50,775 bases of DNA from NCBI GenBank assembly GCA_028875335.1, contig JAPPEF010000256.1:1-50775 (forward strand), read 5' to 3'. The DNA is from Gemmatimonadota bacterium. GTDB lineage: Bacteria; Latescibacterota; UBA2968; UBA8231. The notes under the pieces are model-generated. The model saw only the letters and a program-made list of their open reading frames with translations. It had not been told where the DNA came from and did not search any database. Every line of letters begins with the position of its first letter. Position 1 is the first letter of the stretch. A program made the translations under genes and the position numbers. Of this stretch, positions 33,329 through 41,062 are shown one piece after another.

Positions 33329-36300
33329 ATGCCGAGAACAAATACTAAACTGACAACAGCGGTTGAAACCTATCTCGCCGACCTGCAACGGATTCGTGCC
33401 TCCGGCGGCGCAACCGGCGAGCGGTCGAGCTATGGGCCGCTGGCGACCTTGCTGAACGCCATCGGCGCGACGCTCAAGCCCAAGGTGTTTTGCGTTGGCG
33501 AGTTGGCCGATCAGGGGGCGGGGCATCCCGATTTTGGGCTGTATGCAGCAAAGCAGGTGCAGAAGGGGCAACCAAAACAGGGACAGGTGCCCGAAGGCGG
33601 CGTGGTTGAAGTGAAGGCGGCTGATGATGACGCTTGGTTGACTGCGGCGAGCGATCAGGTGAGCCGCTATTGGGATCGCTATCGGTTGGTGCTGGTGACT
33701 AATACGCGCGACTTCGTGTTGGTAGGCGAGGATGCGGCGGGGCGACCGGCTAAGCTCGAAACGTTTCGGCTGGCGGCAAGTGCGGCGGAATTCGCGCAAC
33801 GGTTGGAGAGTCCGCGTGCTTTTGCCGGCGAGGTCGGCGCAGGCTTGGGGGAATATCTGTGTCGGGCATTGGCGCATCGGGCGCGGCTGGCCGAGCCGAG
33901 GGATTTGGCTTGGCTGCTGGCGTCTCATGCTCGCGATGCGCTGGCGCGGGTCGAGGCGGCGGGCGATGCGCCGTCGTTGGAAGCGGTGCGGGCGGCACTG
34001 GAAGAGGCGCTTGGCGTCCGCTTTGAGGGCGAACGAGGGGCGCGGTTTTTCCGTTCGACGCTGGTGCAGACGCTGTTCTACGGGGTGTTTTCCGCTTGGG
34101 TGCTGTGGGCGCGGCAAACACCGCCACCCGGGAAAGCGTTTAATTGGCGCGAAGCGGTTTGGCATTTGCGGGCACCCGTCATGCAGGCGCTGTTCCAACA
34201 GCTATCGCAGCCCGGTCGGCTGCAACCGCTCGGCCTCGTTGAGGTGCTGGACTGGACGTCTGCTGCGCTCGACCGAGTGGACTGCGACGCTTTCTTTGCC
34301 CGTTTCAACGAGGGCGAAGCTGTAACCTATTTCTACGAGCCGTTCCTCGAAGCCTTTGATCCCGAGTTGCGCAAGCAGTTGGGCGTCTGGTACACGCCAG
34401 CCGAAGTGGTGCGCTACATGGTCGCCCGCGTGGATAAGGCGCTGCGGGACGATCTCGGCATTGCCGACGGGCTGGCTGCGGAAAACGTCTATGTGCTCGA
34501 TCCGTGCTGCGGCACTGGGGCGTATCTGGCGGAAGTGCTGCGCCGCATTGCCGCCAATCTGGAGAATCAAGGCTTGGGTGCGCTGACTGGCGCGCGGGTC
34601 AAGCAGGCGGCGACCGAGCGCGTGTTTGGCTTTGAGATTATGCCTGCGCCTTTTGTCGTGGCTCATTTGCAAGTTGGGTTGACCATGCAGGTACTTGACG
34701 CGGCGCTGGCCGATGATGGGCAGGAACGCGCCCAAGTTTTTCTCACCAATGCGCTGACTGGCTGGGAGCCGCGCACGACCAAGCCGTTGCCGTTTCCCGA
34801 ACTGGAGGAGGAACGCGACCGCGCCGAGCGGGTGAAGCAGGAGACGCCGATTCTGGTGATTTTGGGCAATCCGCCTTATAACGGTTTTGCTGGCATGGCG
34901 GTGGACGAGGAGCGCGAGCTGTCGGAAACCTACCGCATGACCAAGCGGGTGCGCCGGCCTGAAGGCCAAGGGCTGAACGATCTCTATGTGCGCTTTTTTC
35001 GCATGGCGGAGCGACGCATTGCGAAGACGGGCCAAGGCGTAGTGTGCTTCATTTCCAACTATTCTTGGCTCGATGGGCTGTCGTTTACGGGGATGCGGGA
35101 GCGCTATCTGGAGACGTTCGACGCGATACGGATTGACTGCTTGAACGGCGACAAATACAAGACCGGCAAGGTTGCGCCGGATGGTTCGCCGGACCCAAGC
35201 ATTTTTTCGACGGAAGGCGATCCGGTCGGCATTCAAGTTGGAACGGCGATTGCGACGCTGGTGCACAAGGCCGATCATGCGCCAACTAAAGAGGTCGGCT
35301 TTCGGCATCTGTGGGGACAGGCCAAGCGTGAGGAATTGATTGAGACGGAGGGGGTGGAACCGGACACGCTCTATGATAGCGTTGAGCCAGTGTTGCCGCT
35401 TGGTTTGCCGTTTGCACAAACGGCAGTGAGCAAGGATTGGTTCGACTGGCCGGCGCTGCCTGATTTGTTTCCGGTGTCGTTTCAGGGGGCCGAGACTGGC
35501 CGCGATACATTTCTCATCGATACCGACCTCGTCCGGCTTCGGGCGCGGGTCGTCGATTACTTCGACGCTGCTTTGAGCCATGACAAAATTGCACAGCGCT
35601 ATCCACGTGTGATGCAGGACACTGGGCGGTTCGACGCACGTGCAGTGCGAGACACATTACTCAAACGCGGTGGTCCCAATGAGTGTGGTTTTGTCCGCCA
35701 CGCCTACCGGCCGTTCGATAATCGCTGGCTCTACTGGGAATCAGAAACGAAACTGCTTCGAGAGAAAAGTCCCCGCTATCCGCCGCATATATTCGAGGGC
35801 AACTTGTGGCTTTCGGCTGCACAGCATTTGCGGAAAGGTTCAGGCGAACCACAGGCATGTTTCACGAAACATATCGCTTCACGGCATCTGATTGAGCGCG
35901 GGACTAATATGTTTCCCGCATGGCTTTGTGATGACAGCCTCGCAACTGCTGGGAACGCCACTCAACGCCGCCCTAATTTGTCCGGTGTCGCGCAACGCTA
36001 TCTCCACCATCTCGGCGCGGATGTAGAGGACCTCTTCCACCATGTCCTCGCCACCCTCCACGATCCTGCCTACCGCGAAGCCAACGCCGGGGCGCTCCGC
36101 ATGGAATGGCCGCGCATCCCGCTGCCGGGCTGGCCCGATGGCGAAGCGGACGGTGCATCAGAGACACTCGCTGCATCAGCGGCGCGGGGCCGCGAACTAG
36201 CTCGCCTGCTCGACCCCGAAACACCCGTGCCGGGCGTTACCCAAGGCACGTTGCGCCCGAAAATCGCCGTCCTCGCTGTGCCCGCCACCACCGACGACCG

Positions 36301-36745
36301 CAACATGACCGGCGACGATTTCGCACTCACCGCCGGATGGGGCCACTACGGAACAGGCGACGCCGTAATGCCGGGCCAAGGCCGCATCGTCGAGCGCGAA
36401 TACACCCCGGACGAACGCGCCGCGCTGGGGGATGCCATATCTGTGCTGGGCGAAAAGACGCTAGACGTGTATCTGAACGACCGTGCCTTCTGGCGCAACG
36501 TCCCCGCCGCGATTTGGGACTACAAACTCGGCGGCTATCAGGTGCTCAAGAAATGGCTATCGTATCGGGAAAGTGATGTCTTGGGGCGGGCGCTGACGCC
36601 GGAGGAAGTGCTGTACTTTGCGGAGATGGCACGGCGGATTGGGGGGATAGTGGACGTGTGTGGATCGGGACGAAAGCAGGATCTTTTGGGCCTATTCGAC
36701 TGGGACGACAGCTTCGACTACAAACGTGAGCGGAGCCGTGAGTGA
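33329..36745 (+). CDS. Large single-chain N6-adenine DNA methyltransferase / restriction protein
   Basis: About 1138 aa from the ATG at 33329; an upstream extension to 33173 would cross the reductase relic and look non-coding. Methylase motif I is DPCCGTGAYLAE from Asp391 and the catalytic motif IV is NPPY at 514-517, giving a gamma-type N6-adenine methylase. The N-terminal 300 residues hold a nuclease-like EVKAADDD segment after PDFGLYAAKQ, which may be a PD-(D/E)xK site. The C-terminal part would be target recognition. No helicase motifs are seen, unlike type ISP enzymes, so this resembles type IIG/Eco57I-like methylase-restriction fusions. It probably defends against phage or foreign DNA. 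No separate specificity gene is present. Confidence 0.88.
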   Translation: MPRTNTKLTTAVETYLADLQRIRASGGATGERSSYGPLATLLNAIGATLKPKVFCVGELADQGAGHPDFGLYAAKQVQKGQPKQGQVPEGGVVEVKAADDDAWLTAASDQVSRYWDRYRLVLVTNTRDFVLVGEDAAGRPAKLETFRLAASAAEFAQRLESPRAFAGEVGAGLGEYLCRALAHRARLAEPRDLAWLLASHARDALARVEAAGDAPSLEAVRAALEEALGVRFEGERGARFFRSTLVQTLFYGVFSAWVLWARQTPPPGKAFNWREAVWHLRAPVMQALFQQLSQPGRLQPLGLVEVLDWTSAALDRVDCDAFFARFNEGEAVTYFYEPFLEAFDPELRKQLGVWYTPAEVVRYMVARVDKALRDDLGIADGLAAENVYVLDPCCGTGAYLAEVLRRIAANLENQGLGALTGARVKQAATERVFGFEIMPAPFVVAHLQVGLTMQVLDAALADDGQERAQVFLTNALTGWEPRTTKPLPFPELEEERDRAERVKQETPILVILGNPPYNGFAGMAVDEERELSETYRMTKRVRRPEGQGLNDLYVRFFRMAERRIAKTGQGVVCFISNYSWLDGLSFTGMRERYLETFDAIRIDCLNGDKYKTGKVAPDGSPDPSIFSTEGDPVGIQVGTAIATLVHKADHAPTKEVGFRHLWGQAKREELIETEGVEPDTLYDSVEPVLPLGLPFAQTAVSKDWFDWPALPDLFPVSFQGAETGRDTFLIDTDLVRLRARVVDYFDAALSHDKIAQRYPRVMQDTGRFDARAVRDTLLKRGGPNECGFVRHAYRPFDNRWLYWESETKLLREKSPRYPPHIFEGNLWLSAAQHLRKGSGEPQACFTKHIASRHLIERGTNMFPAWLCDDSLATAGNATQRRPNLSGVAQRYLHHLGADVEDLFHHVLATLHDPAYREANAGALRMEWPRIPLPGWPDGEADGASETLAASAARGRELARLLDPETPVPGVTQGTLRPKIAVLAVPATTDDRNMTGDDFALTAGWGHYGTGDAVMPGQGRIVEREYTPDERAALGDAISVLGEKTLDVYLNDRAFWRNVPAAIWDYKLGGYQVLKKWLSYRESDVLGRALTPEEVLYFAEMARRIGGIVDVCGSGRKQDLLGLFDWDDSFDYKRERSRE

Positions 36746-36806
36746 CGTTGTTTGTGGACACGATATAAGGACCATGGAACTTCGGTATGTCGCCAATGTA
36801 GAGCCA

Positions 36807-38144
36807 TCACAAGCGCTTGCTCCGCATTTCCCTGAGTTCCTTGGCAACTAAGTCAAACGATAAATTGAAAAAGTTGAACTTCTCGTAGAGCCGCTGTAGA
36901 AGAGGATGAAGAGCCTCAGCAAGATTGTCTTGCACCTGTTGCTGAGTGAATTGCCCCGTCAATGTGACTTCATCCGTGCTACTGGAAGAGACCATAAGGA
37001 AAGATGGTAAGGGGAGGACCCAGGGGGGGTTGCTAAGGCACCTACCCTCCAGTCCTGTGAAACGGCAGTGAATGGCAATTTGATTGCTCTCTTCAAATGT
37101 TTCCGCCAAGCGACTTGCAAATAACAGTCCCTCGCCAATACACAAAATCGGGGTGGTGGTATAAACCACACGGCCGGGATCATTACCTTGCCCGTCTTCA
37201 AGGTATCCACGGATAGTGTAGAGCTTCCCATCGAGTGATACTCGCCAGAAATCGCAAAGGTATGACTCTTCGGCTCTTCGGCCATTGTAATCAGGCCTTC
37301 CGAGCCATGCTTCCACAAAATCTTCGTGAGCATACGGAACCCAGCCTGGGACTTGCAGCTCCAAGAATGGTGTCCATCCCGACAATTTGATCTGCCTCGC
37401 GACACTAAGCCGATTTTGAAGTTCGATAAGGTCATTCGCCGGTGTCGCACCTACCAGAGAAAAAGCCATTTCGTAGTAGCCGTGCGGAAACCGTGCTGGA
37501 GAGTTGTCAGGCTCGTCCGATACCAATTCCTCCCAACGACCACGAGCCGAAGTGCAGTAATCTTGCAGGTCGTCGAGTGCGTTTGGTATCGAGGTTGGCG
37601 TTTCTACACTCCCCGTGATAACCGAGCGTATCGCTTCCAGCATCTCGTCTCGGTTAGCCCTCACGCAGCGATTGAGCAAAGTACGCCATTCTTCCGCCGT
37701 CTGAGGTTGTTCGCTTTCTGGACCTGGCTTCCGAATGTAGCAACGGTTTTGAGCGATGACTCTTTGACAATCTCGTCTGCTCATCACGGGAACAGTAAGT
37801 GTACTAGGGACAATGACCACTGGATGCACCTCACCTGTGTCTGGATGAGGCACATTATGCATCTCACAATGAAACCTTGGCTCGGCATATCGGCGTATTG
37901 CCGCGTTTACGGAGTCTTGTGTGATTTCTGGAATTCCCCCTAGACGTGGCCGTGATTCAAGGGGTTGATCCCCAAAGCCAATGACGATGCACCCACCACC
38001 ATGGTTGGCCAACGCAATCGCAGCCTTCGCCAGTGTGGCTTTGTCATGCTCGTTGCTAGTCAGATCCAGCCAATCTTTGAATTCAGCGTCAAGGTCTTCC
38101 CTTGGTTCGGTCATAAGCGGCTGAAGTTCTTTTATTGAAGCCAT
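36807..38144 (-). CDS. AlbA_2 (Schlafen-type) domain protein
   Basis: 445 aa. The N-terminus carries the AlbA_2 pattern: EDLDAEFKDWLDL, then ATLAKAAIALANHGGGCIVIGFGD. The AlbA_2 domain occurs in transcription regulators, in Schlafen-related proteins and in many defence islands. The rest (about 160-445) is not recognised. The start at 38144 overlaps the small upstream gene by 56 bp; a second Met at 38114 would reduce this to 26 bp. It converges on the restriction gene with only 61 bp between stops. Possible roles are regulator or nucleic-acid-acting effector. Confidence 0.75.
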   Translation of the reverse strand: MASIKELQPLMTEPREDLDAEFKDWLDLTSNEHDKATLAKAAIALANHGGGCIVIGFGDQPLESRPRLGGIPEITQDSVNAAIRRYAEPRFHCEMHNVPHPDTGEVHPVVIVPSTLTVPVMSRRDCQRVIAQNRCYIRKPGPESEQPQTAEEWRTLLNRCVRANRDEMLEAIRSVITGSVETPTSIPNALDDLQDYCTSARGRWEELVSDEPDNSPARFPHGYYEMAFSLVGATPANDLIELQNRLSVARQIKLSGWTPFLELQVPGWVPYAHEDFVEAWLGRPDYNGRRAEESYLCDFWRVSLDGKLYTIRGYLEDGQGNDPGRVVYTTTPILCIGEGLLFASRLAETFEESNQIAIHCRFTGLEGRCLSNPPWVLPLPSFLMVSSSSTDEVTLTGQFTQQQVQDNLAEALHPLLQRLYEKFNFFNLSFDLVAKELREMRSKRL

Positions 38145-38346
38145 GTAGTTTATTTTTTTCCGTCTTTAGAGATTTATATTCGCGCAATTCTTCTTCTAGG
38201 TCGGCGATCTGGCTGCTCAGGGCCTCGCGCTGTGCCTTGACAATAAGCGGATGTACTCCGTCGGCCTCGCCGAGACTCCGCAAGGTCTGTGAGAATCTGT
38301 TTGCCTGTACTTTGGTGAGCCGATATTGCCTTTCATTTTTGATCAT
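38089..38346 (-). CDS. Small coiled-coil protein upstream of the AlbA_2 gene
   Basis: 85 aa, starting MIKNERQYRLTKVQANRF. A helical middle (REALSSQIADLEEELREYKS) suggests a coiled coil and dimerisation. GGGAG seven bases before the ATG supports the start. Small proteins with this N-terminus are often found before HTH or regulator genes in defence and toxin-antitoxin contexts. The element insertion at 38404 lies 57 bp upstream, so its promoter may have been replaced. The function is unknown. Confidence 0.65.
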   Translation of the reverse strand: MIKNERQYRLTKVQANRFSQTLRSLGEADGVHPLIVKAQREALSSQIADLEEELREYKSLKTEKNKLHGFNKRTSAAYDRTKGRP

Positions 38347-38395
38347 TGGAAATCTCCCAAGTCTATGGCAATAATCCCTTTAGATGTCCCTTCTG

Positions 38396-38403
38396 CATAG
38401 TGC
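38396..38403. repeat. Left target-site duplication CATAGTGC
   Basis: Identical to 44717-44724 and directly abutting the left terminal inverted repeat. A perfect 8-bp direct repeat at both outer edges is the expected footprint of transposition. Confidence 0.88.
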
Positions 38404-38426
38404 GGGAATTATATACTTAGCACCAC
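38404..38426 (+). repeat. Left terminal inverted repeat
   Basis: 23 bp, GGGAATTATATACTTA followed by GCACCAC, reverse-complementary to 44694-44716 with one mismatch (G for A at position 17). Read outward (minus strand) it contains TATAAT, which could serve as a -10 for the small gene at 38346, though no good -35 is present. Confidence 0.9.
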
Positions 38427-38552
38427 TACACTCGACCGTGTAGAAATCGGCTTGTTTTCCTGAACAGGTGGGCAGTTTGACGGGACTTGTCAAAGTATGT
38501 AAATCGGAAGTAGGCGAAGCAATTTGATCTGTCCGAGTTGAACCCGGGAAAC

Positions 38553-38807
38553 TCATTGGAGCACTAATTCCATCACTCCTTTAAAATCTGATTTCCGAAT
38601 TGGTAGGTCTATCCATTGATATTGAGTTTCTTTTTTAATTCTTAATTTATAGAGTGTGTTAGGTGGAATCATGTCAACTATGGTTATGATATTGCCTTGG
38701 ACCACGATTTTTTCCATAGGAACAGGAGCATAGCCAGAGTTGTCATCTCTTTCTCTGTCTATATCCGTTATTATTTTATACTCGAAGCGTAAGTTTAAGT
38801 TATTCAT
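38553..38807 (-). CDS. Small conserved-looking protein of unknown function
   Basis: 84 aa, MNNLNLRFEYKIITDIDRER to the end LPIRKSDFKGVMELVLQ. Beta-rich, no membrane segment, no known motif. The leader carries a module promoter (GGTCAA box at 38868-38873) about 60 bp upstream, with a degenerate hairpin beyond it. It is the first gene inside the left end of the element and reads outward. A 126-bp non-coding stretch lies between its stop and the left repeat. Confidence 0.6.
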   Translation of the reverse strand: MNNLNLRFEYKIITDIDRERDDNSGYAPVPMEKIVVQGNIITIVDMIPPNTLYKLRIKKETQYQWIDLPIRKSDFKGVMELVLQ

Positions 38808-38813
38808 TTCGTT

Positions 38814-39014
38814 CTACTTTGGGTGAGATAAGTGGCGCGGAGAACGATAACGATTGAGCCACGATAAGGTCAAACCCCGCCGCTTGCAGAAAGTGCCGGG
38901 GGTTATCTTGTGGCTGTAAACCAGTACTATTGCCCAAGCAAGGCCAGCGGCGAATCCCTTTTCTAAGAAGTCATACATTGAATTATAGTTTAATACCTTG
39001 CTGAAATATCTCAT
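38814..39014 (-). CDS. Doubtful small membrane peptide
   Basis: A 66-codon frame. The start overlaps the end of the Cys-rich gene by 32 bp, and a second Met at 38978 leaves 54 codons. Residues FAAGLAWAIVLVYS could form one transmembrane helix. Its 3' half runs through the hairpin and promoter of the next unit, so at least the C-terminus is suspect. No ribosome site is visible. Confidence 0.25.
   Translation of the reverse strand: MRYFSKVLNYNSMYDFLEKGFAAGLAWAIVLVYSHKITPGTFCKRRGLTLSWLNRYRSPRHLSHPK
38844..38873 (-). promoter_or_regulatory. Module promoter P4 (minus strand)
   Basis: TTGACC (38873-38868) and TATCGT (38849-38844), 18-bp spacer, followed by a pyrimidine-rich start TTCTCC and the gene at 38807. 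A degenerate hairpin (38874-38903) adjoins the -35 box. This is the weakest -10 match but one among the module promoters. Confidence 0.4.
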
Positions 39015-39198
39015 AATCTAATTTTGTTCTCGCAACACATAAATCTGCTTTTATGCAACATTTGCTCTTGTGCGATGATGGAGGGGCGAAATTTAATACA
39101 TCATTAAATTTTTTGACATCTAAACCTTTGCATTGAAAAAGCTCTATTCTTTGTCCTAACTCTTCTTTATATGGACACTCATCACAAAATGTATTCAT
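38983..39198 (-). CDS. Cysteine-rich small protein
   Basis: 71 aa, MNTFCDECPYKEELGQRIEL, with further cysteines in SKCCIKADLC. The CxxC, CC and C spacing could hold a zinc or Fe-S site. GGGAG lies 9 bp before the ATG and module promoter P3 lies about 45 bp upstream, so expression signals are complete. No family is recognised. Confidence 0.65.
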   Translation of the reverse strand: MNTFCDECPYKEELGQRIELFQCKGLDVKKFNDVLNFAPPSSHKSKCCIKADLCVARTKLDYEIFQQGIKL

Positions 39199-39239
39199 CG
39201 CTGTTTCTCCCGGCTGAGGTTGTGGGTGGACGAGAGAGA

Positions 39240-39268
39240 ACCATAAGGATCTAATACGGAATAGTCAA
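39240..39268 (-). promoter_or_regulatory. Module promoter P3 (minus strand)
   Basis: TTGACT (39268-39263), 17-bp spacer, TATGGT (39245-39240), then a TCTC-rich start. The -35 box directly abuts the hairpin at 39270. It drives the Cys-rich gene at 39198. Confidence 0.6.
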
Positions 39269-39269
39269 A

Positions 39270-39303
39270 CCCCGCCGCTCTTTGAACGAGCGCGGGGCTT
39301 TTT
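39270..39303 (+). terminator. Module hairpin with 7-nt loop and T-tract
   Basis: Stem of ten pairs with one bulged C (39270-39280 with 39288-39297), loop TTTGAAC, then CTTTTT. Oriented to stop plus-strand transcripts that would come through P3. An almost identical hairpin is at 40218. Confidence 0.75.
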
Positions 39304-39722
39304 GTGCCTGCTACTTGGGGCTGGTGTCGGCGTGGGATTCCAACTACGGTGGGCGGTTCAGAGAAACGGGAAATGAAGGCTGGTTTTCAAGAAAAGAGGG
39401 AGATTCAATGAATTGGAGGGAGGGAGTGGAGAGGGATGCGTTTTACACTGCTGACTGCGGATCTTGAGTGGCAGCGACGGCTTCCGCACGAGGATGCGCG
39501 GAAGCCATTGCCGTAAGCCTTGCTCGGTACATTGAATCTACGTACCTTTTGAGCAACACCAGATCATCGGGGTTCCCGGCCCCTACTGGTGTTCCTTAAA
39601 CAAAGGTTCAAGGAAAATAGAACAAGCAAGGATGCTGGTCAAATGGACTGGTCTGTCCGAGTCGGAATAGTCCGGCGAGCTACGAGGGGAGTGGACCCTT
39701 CAAAAATTCGAGGAAATTGCAA
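39304..39722. other. Gene-poor stretch with strong palindromes
   Basis: 419 bp with no convincing gene. It holds two long hairpins: 39479-39506 (perfect 9-bp stem) and 39555-39593 (8-bp outer stem AACACCAG/CTGGTGTT enclosing a GGGG/CCCC stem). A 26-codon plus-strand frame with a GAGAGGG site (39436-39516, MRFTLLTADLEWQRRLPH...) is possible but unsupported otherwise. The region could carry structured RNA. Confidence 0.4.
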
Positions 39723-39884
39723 ATGCAGAAAAATCCTCAAAGAGCTTTCCCGCCTTGGGAGAGACAGCCAGTAAGCCCTCCCGCCGAGCTAACTCAGCCC
39801 GGACGGGATGGGCTTACCGTAACGGTTCCTGAGATTCCGCCAGAGATTACTGTGCCTTTGCCGGAAACACAGGATAGGCCCTAA
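39723..39884 (+). CDS. Small proline-rich peptide
   Basis: 53 aa from MQKNPQRAFPPWERQPV to PPEITVPLPETQDRP. GAGGA (39710-39714) lies 8 bp before the ATG. The composition is proline- and glutamate-rich without a fold signal. An 8-bp palindrome (39771-39778 with 39810-39817) lies inside the coding sequence. A competing plus-strand frame is open over the same stretch, so the call rests mainly on the ribosome site. Confidence 0.35.
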   Translation: MQKNPQRAFPPWERQPVSPPAELTQPGRDGLTVTVPEIPPEITVPLPETQDRP

Positions 39885-39909
39885 AACCGATGAAGTAAAA
39901 GGGGTTTGT

Positions 39910-39940
39910 GCCTCGCTGAGTCTCGGAAACTCGGCGGGGC
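39910..39940. repeat. 12-bp hairpin upstream of the 40001 gene
   Basis: 39910-39921 pairs with 39929-39940 through twelve positions, some G-T, with the 7-nt loop CTCGGAA. No T-tract follows on either strand, so it is not an ordinary terminator. It has the same size and loop length as the module hairpins. Confidence 0.55.
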
Positions 39941-40000
39941 TATCAATATAGCTGTTTTGCCAAAAGCACACCAATCACTATAAGGAGAAGGTGTTGATCT

Positions 40001-40198
40001 ATGCGTGTGTATAAATGCTATCCGATAGGTAAGCCGGAAGAAGCTCAAGAGATTCCTGTGCTTGATTCTAAAGGATATATAGAGGGTTTGATGCCCAATA
40101 CGGAATACCATGTTGAGAGGAACGGTCATTCTAAGAAAATGATGACCGATTCGGAGGGGCGTATTCGGATTGGTGCTGGTTATGGGATGGGTTTTTAA
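40001..40198 (+). CDS. Small protein of unknown function
   Basis: 65 aa, MRVYKCYPIGKPEEAQEIPV to RIRIGAGYGMGF. AAGG sites at 39982-39991 precede the ATG. TTGCCA (39957-39962) and TATAAG (39979-39984) with a 16-bp spacer form a possible promoter, but that would start the transcript inside the ribosome site, so the true promoter may lie further upstream. The residue pattern suggests a small beta-rich fold. It ends 20 bp before a bidirectional hairpin shared with the converging gene at 40265. Confidence 0.55.
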   Translation: MRVYKCYPIGKPEEAQEIPVLDSKGYIEGLMPNTEYHVERNGHSKKMMTDSEGRIRIGAGYGMGF

Positions 40199-40217
40199 GT
40201 GAAAGACCGAGAAAACT

Positions 40218-40255
40218 AAGCCCCGCCGCTCTTTGAACGAGCGCGGGGCTTTTTT
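40218..40255. terminator. Hairpin terminator between converging genes
   Basis: A 13-bp stem with one bulged C (40218-40231 with 40239-40251), loop TTTGAAC, then a plus-strand T-run (40250-40255). On the minus strand it is followed by CTTAGTTTTC, so it may act both ways. It sits between stops at 40198 (+) and 40265 (-). Confidence 0.85.
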
Positions 40256-40264
40256 GTGGTTGGA

Positions 40265-40654
40265 TCAGAGAGGGGTTTCAAGCCATGCCCAAGCGATATG
40301 TCTGGTTAGCTCGATTGCTTCTATTGCGGCGACGACGGGTACGGATCGTAAAGCTCCAGCATCAGAAACCAATTTAGATCGCCAAGGCCAATACTCCCGC
40401 TGCACTTGCATTATGACGTGTGGATTCTCCGTTTCGGGTGGGCCGAACCAGAGAAAGGCGGTCAACACATCGCCTTTCTCGTTTTCGTTGGCCATCATGT
40501 ACCAATTCTTTTCCGGTAGCTTTATCCATTCGTCCGCCTGAATTGCATCCTCGATAAAGAGGCGGAATAACCCGAGATGGCGTGAAAATTCGCGGCGGTA
40601 AGCGCGGTGGCGGTGGCCGGTTTCTGCGTTGGTATGCCACAAGTAGCGGGCCAT
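40265..40654 (-). CDS. Hypothetical protein, second gene of a two-gene unit
   Basis: 129 aa. It starts MARYLWHTNAETGHRHRAYR and includes EKNWYMMANENEKGDVLTAF and WFGPPETENPHVIMQVQREY, a tryptophan-rich mixed alpha/beta protein. No known domain is recognised. It begins 17 bp after the stop of the gene at 40938 and probably shares module promoter P2. No ribosome site is obvious. The hairpin at 40218 terminates it. Confidence 0.65.
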   Translation of the reverse strand: MARYLWHTNAETGHRHRAYRREFSRHLGLFRLFIEDAIQADEWIKLPEKNWYMMANENEKGDVLTAFLWFGPPETENPHVIMQVQREYWPWRSKLVSDAGALRSVPVVAAIEAIELTRHIAWAWLETPL

Positions 40655-40671
40655 GTGAAACGTTGTTGGTA

Positions 40672-40938
40672 TTACCGCTTAGAGTATAGATAATGACTTC
40701 TTTTGCTGCGCTGTTTTCTTTTTATAAATCCTTCTTCATGGAGCACATAATCCAAGAGGTAGGATATTACAGGTTTAATCATAAACAGTTCAAATCTGGA
40801 CGTAGGAATCTCTTGGCTTTGTCTCCAATCGGTGTAGCTTTTGCATATCTCTGTCAGAGTATGGCTGTCTTTGGGATGCTGGTTAAAAAGCTGACGTAGC
40901 CAGTTTTCTGTTATCTGTGGTGTTCCTAAAAATAGCAT
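40672..40938 (-). CDS. Hypothetical small protein, possibly winged helix
   Basis: 88 aa from the ATG at 40938. An ATG four codons upstream (40950) is possible, but GGAGG at 40948-40944 lies within that stretch and is correctly spaced for the later start. The helical, basic C-terminus (FELFMIKPVISYLLDYVLHE, then GFIKRKQRSKRSHYLYSKR) resembles a DNA-binding winged helix, but this is a guess. Module promoter P2 lies upstream. Confidence 0.6.
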   Translation of the reverse strand: MLFLGTPQITENWLRQLFNQHPKDSHTLTEICKSYTDWRQSQEIPTSRFELFMIKPVISYLLDYVLHEEGFIKRKQRSKRSHYLYSKR

Positions 40939-40985
40939 GGGTTCCTCCATTTTCCGCAGTTAGAGTGGGGTAAGTTAGGGCGGAG

Positions 40986-41014
40986 AACGTAGAATGTAGT
41001 CGAGAGCAGGTCAA
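40986..41014 (-). promoter_or_regulatory. Module promoter P2 (minus strand)
   Basis: TTGACC (41014-41009), 17-bp spacer, TACGTT (40991-40986), then TCTCCGCCC, a leader close to that of P4 (TCTCCGCGCC). A hairpin (41016-41041) adjoins the -35 box. The -10 is weak. Confidence 0.4.
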
Positions 41015-41015
41015 T

Positions 41016-41049
41016 CCCGAGGCTCTTTGAACGAGCGCGGGGGTTTTTT
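41016..41049 (+). terminator. Module hairpin, imperfect copy
   Basis: CCCG/CGGG and GCTC/GAGC stems with mismatches around the loop TTTGAAC, then TTTTTT at 41044-41049. It lies between the end of the 358-aa gene and promoter P2 and shares the sequence GCTCTTTGAACGAGCGCGGG with the copies at 39270 and 40218. Confidence 0.65.
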
Positions 41050-41062
41050 GTAGCCGGAGGGA

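Noticed and set aside
34202..35581. 459-codon minus-strand frame inside the restriction gene
   Set aside because: It lies wholly antisense to a gene with clear methylase motifs; long antisense frames are expected in GC-rich coding DNA.
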